Shown one piece after another: positions 63,501 to 64,000 of a DNA stretch of 64,000 nt (positions are counted from its first letter, which is position 1; each line of letters begins with the position of its first letter). The notes under the pieces are model-generated. The model was given only the letters and a program-made list of their open reading frames with translations. It made no database searches and was not told where the DNA came from. The position numbers and the translations under genes are program-made. Source of the DNA: Silene conica (taxonomy: Eukaryota > Streptophyta > Magnoliopsida > Caryophyllales > Caryophyllaceae); the NCBI GenBank assembly GCA_029255685.2, contig CM055319.2, positions 38,388,530 through 38,452,529 of the forward strand. Reading direction: 5' to 3'.

Positions 63501-64000
63501 TGTTGGGTTTTTAGTTACTCATAAACTAAATATTTAGTCATACTAACATAATCCATTAATTAACATTTTAATTAACATATTATTATGATCTTATGCATGC
63601 TTAATTATGCGGAAATAGAAGAGAAATCGAGTACTTACACTCGGTCCTAATGCAAACAAGGATGATCCTCCAATGTTCAACAAGAACACCTCCTTTGTGA
63701 TGCACCAAGACAATCCCTTAATGAACCGAAACCTTGTAGTTGCTAGACTAGAAATCGGTTTCTCCTTAAACTATTCTAATCTCTCTAATTAGAATATTAT
63801 TTCAATACTACAATTAGTATGTTTTATTATCTTATAATATAGTTTTGAGGTTGTAAATTCTCTCCTTACTTAGTGAAAATCTCGGCTAAGACTAAGAGAG
63901 GAATGAATATGATGTCTCACATATATATTAAGCATGCTCTTAATTAAGATAATCAAATTAACTTAAGCATGCTTATGGGGAAGGGGAAGCCGGTTTTAGG
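63501..64000 (-). repeat. Copia-type LTR L, related to copia C, incomplete
   Basis: Begins TGTTGGGTTTTTAG and resembles the reverse complement of the copia C LTR (compare AGGATGATCCTCC at 63659 with 28975-28990). It runs off the window. Confidence 0.72.

Overview
The window looks like repeat-rich heterochromatin of a flowering plant with a large genome. Everything I can recognise is transposable element: Ty1/copia and Ty3/gypsy LTR retrotransposons primed by initiator tRNA-Met, the end of a CACTA transposon and a small hAT element. I see no host gene, rRNA or complete tRNA. Species and family cannot be told from the sequence.

Layout, left to right (letters are my labels). 1-1210: right end of a CACTA element inside the 5' LTR of gypsy A. 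1211-17011: gypsy A, with LTRs of about 2.75 kb and a gag but no pol; its 5' LTR also holds copia 1 (1284-10055, minus, TSD ttggg). 17012-18605: part of a minus-strand gypsy LTR (D) carrying a hAT element (17471-17949). 18606-22424: 3' half of copia 2 (plus). 22425-25242: 5' half of copia 3 (minus). 25243-29144: 3' part of copia C (plus). 29145-51553: gypsy B (plus), which holds a solo LTR (30923-33652, TSD tcatg), the intact gypsy F (37189-43250, TSD ctaac) and the gag-less gypsy G (45951-51229, TSD ccact). 51554-58363: gypsy E (minus). 58364-61742: gypsy H (plus). 61743-64000: minus-strand pieces of two gypsy LTRs (M, J), a copia LTR (K) and a further LTR (L).

From A to H nearly every junction is the exact end of one LTR followed by the interior of the next element. 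This fits a deep nest in which each element landed in the one to its right, the missing left halves lying upstream of the window. The innermost insertions are young: the two LTRs of G look identical, and those of F and copia 1 differ at about three positions each.

The most unusual content is RNA-like structure in the long gypsy LTRs. Families A, B/D and H each carry an array of about 9-13 short hairpins. Within an array the core or loop is constant while the two stem arms change together and stay complementary. Upstream of the arrays lie GC-rich dyads and a conserved module with a hairpin closed by a GNRA tetraloop, whose stem also covaries between families. The copia leaders carry a separate palindromic 12-mer in direct pairs exactly 21 bp apart. 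My inference is that these LTRs encode a structured RNA leader that could act in packaging, dimerisation or translation. That could explain how elements with no pol (A) or no coding capacity (B) persist.
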